Source: an uncultured Bacteroidota bacterium | GTDB taxonomy: Bacteria > Bacteroidota > Bacteroidia > Chitinophagales > Chitinophagaceae | NCBI GenBank assembly: GCA_903906615.1 | Contig: CAIVKT010000439.1 | Location: 1-9,453, forward strand | Length of the DNA: 9,453 nucleotides | Direction: 5' to 3' | Shown here: positions 5,333-9,453 of the stretch, one piece after another | Numbering within the stretch: position 1 is the stretch's first letter | Layout: each line of letters opens with the position of its first letter | The notes under the pieces: model-generated | The model's database searches: none | Told to the model about the DNA's origin: nothing | What the model saw: only the letters and a program-made list of their open reading frames with translations | Position numbers and translations under genes: made by a program

Positions 5333-6112
5333 ATGCGGAAAAATCACCTGTTGTTCCTACTCACTGCTGCTACCCTGATGCTGATGGCCTCCTGCGCCAA
5401 GGAAGGACCTAATGGCGCCATAGGCCCTGCGGGGCCGGGCTATACAGGCAGCATAGCTGGCTATATAAAGTTGTATGACCAATATGGCAGCCAGGTGCTG
5501 ATCAATACGAACCATATATCGCTGGAATTGGTGGGCACTGCGGCTATAGTAACACCGAATATTTATACTAACGACAGCGCAACCGGCAGCTACATTTATA
5601 CGCCCATACTCACAGGCACCTATATCCTTACGGCTACTGATACGTCAGTAGCACAAACATATGGCGCAACCGCACTCAATCTCAACTTTGTATCTGGCAC
5701 ACTATACACGGATGTGCGGCTCTCGGCCCGGCCCGATTCTTTCATAACTTCGTTTACCACTTACCTCAATCCTGGTTCATCGAATGATTCTTTAGTGATC
5801 ACCGTATTGCCTGATACACGCCCCAGGAAAGCTATATTTTTTATGGGCAACAGCCCGTATGTGAATAACCTAACCCCACAATACCTGCTCAAATACATAA
5901 CCACCGTACCTGCCAATGCCACTACGGTAACGCAGTTGGTGCCCCGCCAGGACCTTACTGATGTGGGCTATGCGAGTGGCACAAAAATATACTATGCTGC
6001 CTATAGCTATGTGGTGGGCGATGTATCGGTATACGAAGACCAGAGCACCGGCCGGAATGTTTATAATGCGGTGAATTCCACGCCTATTGTGGATACTACA
6101 TATGTGCCGTAG
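5333..6112 (+). CDS. Collagen-like lipoprotein with beta-sandwich domain
   Basis: A 259-residue lipoprotein of unknown function. The lipoprotein signal peptide MRKNHLLFLLTAATLMLMAS is followed by C21 in the lipobox L-M-A-S-C. Right after the cysteine comes a short collagen-like stretch (GPNGAIGPAGPG, residues 25-36), a pattern seen in many Bacteroidota surface lipoproteins. Residues about 37-130 read as a carboxypeptidase-regulatory-like beta-sandwich (GSIAGYIKLYDQYG, then alternating strands and ATGSYIYTPILTGTYILTATD). The remainder is Thr/Ser/Tyr-rich beta structure, possibly Ig-like, with no catalytic motif I can see. It should be anchored in the outer membrane. The ATG at 5333 is chosen over a TTG at 5324, which is part of the promoter element. 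It may form a pair with the barrel protein upstream. Confidence 0.8.
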   Translation: MRKNHLLFLLTAATLMLMASCAKEGPNGAIGPAGPGYTGSIAGYIKLYDQYGSQVLINTNHISLELVGTAAIVTPNIYTNDSATGSYIYTPILTGTYILTATDTSVAQTYGATALNLNFVSGTLYTDVRLSARPDSFITSFTTYLNPGSSNDSLVITVLPDTRPRKAIFFMGNSPYVNNLTPQYLLKYITTVPANATTVTQLVPRQDLTDVGYASGTKIYYAAYSYVVGDVSVYEDQSTGRNVYNAVNSTPIVDTTYVP

Positions 6113-6119
6113 GAATATA

Positions 6120-6152
6120 AGATTTGTCAACTTTTAAAAAGTTGACAAATCT
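6120..6152. terminator. Perfect 33-bp palindrome between convergent genes
   Basis: Arms AGATTTGTCAACTTT (6120-6134) and AAAGTTGACAAATCT (6138-6152) are exact reverse complements around TAA. It starts 7 bases after the lipoprotein stop and ends 29 bases before the TraB/GumN stop. It is symmetric, so it could act on both transcripts. The stem is AT-rich and no run of T follows on either strand, so a classical intrinsic terminator is not certain. A protein-binding site or dispersed palindrome is possible. Confidence 0.6.
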
Positions 6153-6181
6153 GGACTCGCGATGTTTTAAACGAATTGCCA

Positions 6182-7045
6182 TTACCTAACAGCCTCCACC
6201 CTATATCCCTCTTTGCGTAGCAAATTAATGACACCCGCATCACCCCAAAGATGGCCTGCGCCTACTGCAAAGAATACAGAGGATGTGGCCATATCCTTTT
6301 GCATACGGGCGATCCATTTTTTGTTGCGGTCGCTGAGGAAGGGGCCCATTTCATCGGCCATATCTTTTGAGGTGGCTATCTCGGCGTAAAGTTTGGGCAG
6401 GTCTTGTTGTTTGTAGGTAGCTACCATTTCGTAGTATTCACTATCGTTGTCGGAGGTGTTCTGTATCTCGTCCATGATGGTCTTTACTACGCTGTCGGTA
6501 GGTACGCTTTCTATTACGTCCAGTTGCTCCTGTGCTGCTTCGAGGCCCATTATTTTTTTCTTTTCCTGCTGCGCTTCTGTCATCAGGGTTTCTTCGCAGG
6601 ATGTGGTGTTCTTGTGTTTGTAGCCTGCCGTTATCAGCATCATCTCCACGGCCACAGGCTTCATTTGCTCAAATAGGGTAATGCTCATGCCCACGGTGTC
6701 TTTCATGTATTTCGCCAGCAATGCGTACTGCTGTGGTGTGAAGTAATCGGGGAGTTTTTTACCGCTTTTGTCTATAAAGCCCTGCGCTATCTCCATTTGC
6801 AGCTTAGGGTCGCTCAGGTCCATTTCCAGGCACAGCGCATCGGTTTGCGCCAGGCTTTCTTTCATTTTGTCCGTCCATACATAATCATCTTTTTTGATCA
6901 TGTGGATGGTGCCAAACAGGTAAGATGGCTTACTCATGCCCTTGCCGCTGATGCGCCACAGCAGCGACTTATTATTGTCGTTGTTTTGAGCGCCTGCTTG
7001 CAAAACCAGCAGCAGGGTCGCCAAACACGCTATTATCCTTTTCAT
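6182..7045 (-). CDS. TraB/GumN family protein, exported
   Basis: A 287-residue protein of the TraB/GumN (PrgY/Tiki-like) family, whose eukaryotic Tiki members are membrane-tethered metalloproteases; bacterial roles are mostly unknown. The N-terminus [20 protein letters not shown] is a signal peptide with probable cleavage after A19, so it acts in the periplasm or envelope. Conserved features: LLWRISGKG and SYLFGTIHM, with the first G-x-x-H at 45-48; the LCLEMDL strand with E74; KPVAVEMML at 129-137; IMGLE with E169; DRNKKW at 239-244; and the second G-x-x-H in VGAGHLWG, with H265. These pairs match the proposed metal-binding residues. Length is normal for the family. It is divergent from aspS across 57 bases. 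TAATTTTA (7050-7057, minus) lies 4 bases before the ATG and may be a weak -7 element. Confidence 0.92.
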   Translation of the reverse strand: MKRIIACLATLLLVLQAGAQNNDNNKSLLWRISGKGMSKPSYLFGTIHMIKKDDYVWTDKMKESLAQTDALCLEMDLSDPKLQMEIAQGFIDKSGKKLPDYFTPQQYALLAKYMKDTVGMSITLFEQMKPVAVEMMLITAGYKHKNTTSCEETLMTEAQQEKKKIMGLEAAQEQLDVIESVPTDSVVKTIMDEIQNTSDNDSEYYEMVATYKQQDLPKLYAEIATSKDMADEMGPFLSDRNKKWIARMQKDMATSSVFFAVGAGHLWGDAGVINLLRKEGYRVEAVR

Positions 7046-7069
7046 GCGGTAAAATTAGGCGGGTTATCT

Positions 7070-7077
7070 TATCTTCG
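7070..7077 (+). promoter_or_regulatory. Putative -7 promoter element of aspS (TATCTTCG)
   Basis: TATCTTCG is identical to the dnaG element, and the flanking 12-mer CTTATCTTCGCA (7068-7079) is shared with dnaG. Here the ATG is 25 bases further on, so aspS would have a short A-rich leader (CTTCAAAAAATAATATAT) instead of a leaderless start. No clear -33 TTG is visible. Confidence 0.5.
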
Positions 7078-7102
7078 CACTCCTCTTCAAAAAATAATAT
7101 AT

Positions 7103-8875
7103 ATGCATAGTACAGGGTACAGGACCCATAATTGTGGTGAACTAAGATTGGGAAATGCCGGCAGCGAAGTAACACTATCCGGCTGGGTGCAGACGGTGCG
7201 TAAGTTTGGCAGCATCACTTTTATAGACCTGCGCGACCGTTATGGCATCACCCAGGTGTACTTTAACGAGGGCATGAACCACTGGCTGGATGCACACCCC
7301 ATAGGCCGCGAATTTGTGATACAGGTAACCGGCAAGGCAGTAGAACGTACCAGCAAGAATGCCAAGATACCTACCGGCGATGTAGAGGTAGAAGTAACCA
7401 ATGTGAACATATTGAATGCTGCCGCTACGCCACCCTTTACCATAGAGGAAGAAACTGATGGCGGCGATGAGCTGCGCATGAAATACCGCTACTTAGACCT
7501 GCGCCGCCCCACGCTGCGCCGCAACCTGGAGCTGCGCTATAAGGTGAACCGCTCTGTGCGCAACTACCTCGATGAAAAAGGCTTCTGGGATATAGAGACG
7601 CCATTCCTCATACGCTCTACGCCCGAAGGGGCGAGGGACTTTGTAGTGCCATCGCGCATGAACGAAGGGCAGTTTTATGCCCTGCCGCAAAGCCCGCAAA
7701 CGTTTAAGCAACTACTGATGGTGAGCGGCTACGACCGCTATTACCAGGTGGTAAAATGCTTCCGCGATGAAGACCTGCGTGCCGACAGGCAGCCGGAATT
7801 TACCCAGCTAGATTGCGAGATGAGCTTTGTAGCGCAGGAGGATATACTGGCTATGTTTGAAGGGCTGTTCAAGCATGTGTTCAAAGACATCAAGGGTACA
7901 GAGCTTACAGAAGCATTGCCCCGCATGACGTTTGACGACTCCATGTGGCACTACGGCAATGACAAGCCGGATATCCGCTTCGAGATGAAGCTGCGCAACA
8001 TAAAGGCGAACAACGAGGTGTTTTGTGAAGGTATCCGTGGCTCAGAGTTTGGTGTGTTCAATAATGCAGAAAGCGTGATAGCTATAGCCGTACCCGGCGC
8101 AGCCGAGTACACCCGCAAGCAATTAGACGAGCTGACGGAATGGGTAAAACGCCCGCAGATAGGCATGACCGGTGTGGTGAACATAAAATGCAATGCGGAC
8201 GGTACTATTAAGAGCAGCGTAGATAAATTTTTTAACGAAGAAAAGCTAAGAGATATAGCTGCCTTTTGTGGCGCAATCGCCGGCGACCTGGTACTAATAC
8301 TGGCAGGGGCTGAAACCCGTACCCGCAAAGCTGCGAGCGAGCTGCGCCTGGAGATGGGCAACCGCCTGGGCCTGCGCGATAATGCTGTGTACAAGCCGCT
8401 ATGGGTAATAGACTTCCCGCTGTTTGAGTATGATGAAGAAGGCAGCCGCTGGGTAGCCCGCCATCATCCGTTCACCTCACCCAAGCCGGAGCATATAGAA
8501 CTGATGAATGACCTGAGCCGCTATGCCGAGATCAAGGCAAATGCCTATGACCTGGTGATGAATGGCACCGAGATAGGCGGTGGCTCCATACGTATCTTTC
8601 AGCGCGACCTGCAGGAGAAGATGTTTGCCGCGCTGGGTATGAGCAAGGAAGAAGCACAGGAGAAATTCGGCTTCCTGATGGGGGCATTTGAATACGGCGC
8701 ACCACCACATGGCGGCATCGCACTCGGCTTCGACAGGCTCTGTGCCCTCCTTGGTGGCCAGGAAGGCATCCGCGATTTCATAGCGTTCCCTAAGAACAAC
8801 TCAGGCAGGGACGTAATGCTGGATGCGCCATCGTCTATTGATGAGAGCCAGATGGAGGAGTTGGGGCTGAAGTAG
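7103..8875 (+). CDS. aspS: Aspartyl-tRNA synthetase (bacterial type)
   Basis: A 590-residue class IIb synthetase that charges tRNA-Asp with aspartate in the cytoplasm. Length matches the bacterial type. The N-terminal anticodon-binding OB fold is residues about 20-105 ([21 protein letters not shown]). [11 protein letters not shown] (126-136) opens the catalytic core. QSPQ is at 196-199. Motif 2 spans 220-237 ([14 protein letters not shown]). The bacteria-specific GAD insertion follows at roughly 290-410. Motif 3, GIALGFDRL, is at 538-546, and the C-terminus reads [10 protein letters not shown] then DAPS. The frame is open for 102 more codons upstream, but that extension is antisense to the TraB/GumN gene. 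ATG 7103 gives the normal N-terminus. All expected active-site motifs are intact. Transcription probably ends at 8915-8943. Confidence 0.98.
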   Translation: MHSTGYRTHNCGELRLGNAGSEVTLSGWVQTVRKFGSITFIDLRDRYGITQVYFNEGMNHWLDAHPIGREFVIQVTGKAVERTSKNAKIPTGDVEVEVTNVNILNAAATPPFTIEEETDGGDELRMKYRYLDLRRPTLRRNLELRYKVNRSVRNYLDEKGFWDIETPFLIRSTPEGARDFVVPSRMNEGQFYALPQSPQTFKQLLMVSGYDRYYQVVKCFRDEDLRADRQPEFTQLDCEMSFVAQEDILAMFEGLFKHVFKDIKGTELTEALPRMTFDDSMWHYGNDKPDIRFEMKLRNIKANNEVFCEGIRGSEFGVFNNAESVIAIAVPGAAEYTRKQLDELTEWVKRPQIGMTGVVNIKCNADGTIKSSVDKFFNEEKLRDIAAFCGAIAGDLVLILAGAETRTRKAASELRLEMGNRLGLRDNAVYKPLWVIDFPLFEYDEEGSRWVARHHPFTSPKPEHIELMNDLSRYAEIKANAYDLVMNGTEIGGGSIRIFQRDLQEKMFAALGMSKEEAQEKFGFLMGAFEYGAPPHGGIALGFDRLCALLGGQEGIRDFIAFPKNNSGRDVMLDAPSSIDESQMEELGLK

Positions 8876-8910
8876 GTTGATAAGTTGTGTGAATGTTTAA
8901 AAATAATTCA

Positions 8911-9082
8911 TTAGCCCCGGCCTTCAGGCCGGGGTCTTGTTTTATAGAGGATGGCTTTAGCCAAAATACTCGCGAGTGTACGCTACGCTGGTGCGTGGAT
9001 GAGGTAATATGGTGCTTTGTTTGGCGTATCCCATCCGGCAATGCGTGTCCTGCGCGAGCGTGTTGGTGAGGACACCAACACT
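8911..9082. repeat. Cluster of palindromes, REP/BIME-like module
   Basis: This gene-free stretch holds four nested or adjacent inverted repeats. First is the GC hairpin at 8915-8934. Second is TGGCT-TT-AGCCA at 8952-8963. Third is a long imperfect hairpin at 8969-9058: the outer arms CTCGCGAGTGTACGC and GCGTGTCCTGCGCGAG pair with a bulge and wobbles, and the inner arms GGATGAGGTA (8997-9006) and TATCCCATCC (9027-9036) pair at 9 of 10 positions counting one wobble. Fourth is GTGTTGGTG-AGGA-CACCAACAC at 9060-9081, a perfect 9-bp stem. The left end of the third unit contains the perfect palindrome ACTCGCGAGT (8968-8977). No open frame here looks real. Its identity as a dispersed repeat is inference. 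Confidence 0.6.
8915..8943 (+). terminator. Rho-independent terminator of aspS
   Basis: Perfect 8-bp GC-only arms CCCCGGCC (8915-8922) and GGCCGGGG (8927-8934) enclose TTCA and are followed by TCTTGTTTT. It begins 39 bases after the aspS stop. The same hairpin is also the first element of the palindrome cluster described next, so it may be part of a repeat that serves as a terminator. Confidence 0.82.
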
Positions 9083-9104
9083 TGGGAAAAAGAAAATAGG
9101 CGCA

Positions 9105-9422
9105 TTATTTTTGGTTCGTATTGTGATCTATTACACCCCATACACCTCTGCTATAACGTTTGAAATACTTTTTGTTTCCGTTTAGAGTTCCTCTAACTGT
9201 TTCGTCTAAATGTGAATTATTGCTCAAATCTCTTAGTCCTTTAACTCTATCAGTTATTGTCGGAATATCCGATACTCCACCTAAATCAATAAGCACTTTT
9301 GTTATTGCATCAATCCATTTATCCTGAAATTTTTTTCGCATTGCTGCTTTTACATTTTCCGGGAATTCCGAAATGTCCATTCCATCAATTACTTCTGGTC
9401 TAATATGTTTTTTGGCGTCCAT
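9105..9422 (-). CDS. Small probable winged-helix protein, unknown role
   Basis: A 105-residue soluble protein with no signal peptide. Residues 36-98 resemble a winged helix of the HARE-HTH-like type found in restriction enzymes and chromatin proteins: a helix WIDAITKVLIDLGG (36-49), a second helix around IPTITDRVKGL (53-63), a recognition-helix-like LDETVRGTLNG (72-82) and a closing wing KYFKRYSRGVWGVI (85-98) ending in the typical aromatic-R-G-V/I-W/Y-x-[LV] pattern. The N-terminal 35 residues are charged and helical. DNA is visibly more AT-rich than dnaG or aspS, and codon choice differs (many AAA, AAT, ATT), which suggests acquisition. ATG 9422 is preceded by an in-frame stop. No partner gene is visible before the right edge. 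It could be a lone regulator or a fragment of an accessory locus; the fold call is tentative. Confidence 0.6.
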   Translation of the reverse strand: MDAKKHIRPEVIDGMDISEFPENVKAAMRKKFQDKWIDAITKVLIDLGGVSDIPTITDRVKGLRDLSNNSHLDETVRGTLNGNKKYFKRYSRGVWGVIDHNTNQK

Positions 9423-9453
9423 GAAAAATTATTTCAGTAATGAAAATACATAA

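Noticed and set aside
6797..7102. 102-codon N-terminal extension of aspS
   Set aside because: It is antisense to the TraB/GumN gene, and the AspRS family begins where ATG 7103 begins. The -7 box at 7070-7077 also lies within it.
8835..9041. 68-codon minus-strand open frame after aspS
   Set aside because: It overlaps the aspS end and translates the palindrome cluster. There is no promoter, no family and no credible start.
8911..9082. CRISPR array or attachment site
   Set aside because: The repeats are inverted, not direct, and are of different sequence with no regular spacers. No integrase, tRNA gene or target duplication is visible.
9423..9453. Promoter or gene remnant at the right edge
   Set aside because: It is only 31 AT-rich bases. 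TAATTTTT and TATTTTCA on the minus strand are poor matches to TAnnTTTG, so nothing can be called.

Overview
The window looks like chromosomal DNA from a Bacteroidota bacterium, most likely of the Chitinophagales/Sphingobacteriia type with mid-range GC. The clues are promoters of the Bacteroidota type (TAnnTTTG at -7) instead of E. coli-type boxes, an absence of Shine-Dalgarno sequences, signal peptides ending in A-Q, a collagen-like lipoprotein, a PorT-like outer-membrane barrel, and DnaG and AspRS sequences of bacterial type. The genus assignment is inference.

Layout from left to right. (1) Minus strand, 1-1631: dnaG (primase), cut by the left edge and missing its C-terminal helicase-binding part. 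(2) Minus strand, 1811-2807: two tandem paralogous RDD-family membrane proteins, each block closed by a hairpin terminator. (3) Minus strand, 2914-3105: a tiny, extremely acidic, histidine-rich repeat protein with no Lys or Arg. (4) Plus strand, 3269-4360: a YjbR/MmcQ-family protein, then a C-free degenerate heptamer tract, then an exported MORN-repeat protein. (5) Minus strand, 4370-4558: a CsbD-like small protein. (6) Plus strand, 4648-6112: an outer-membrane beta-barrel protein and a collagen-like lipoprotein. (7) Minus strand, 6182-7045: an exported TraB/GumN-family protein, convergent with the lipoprotein across a perfect 33-bp palindrome. (8) Plus strand, 7103-8875: aspS, closed by a strong GC-rich terminator. 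(9) 8911-9082: a cluster of palindromes that looks like a dispersed REP-like module. (10) Minus strand, 9105-9422: a small, AT-rich, probably winged-helix protein of unknown role.

No stretch of more than about 230 bases lacks a gene. The genes do not form one pathway. They are two informational housekeeping genes (dnaG, aspS) interleaved with envelope proteins and small proteins. I see no phage, CRISPR, toxin-antitoxin or defence island, and no transposase.

The most interesting signals are non-coding. Four start codons (dnaG, the yjbR-like gene, the barrel gene and the lipoprotein gene) lie 5 or 6 bases downstream of a TAnnTTYG element, which implies leaderless mRNAs, one of them probably starting at GTG. 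A 97-base tract without a single C has a 7-bp period in which every T opens a stop codon. The palindrome cluster after aspS is the third.
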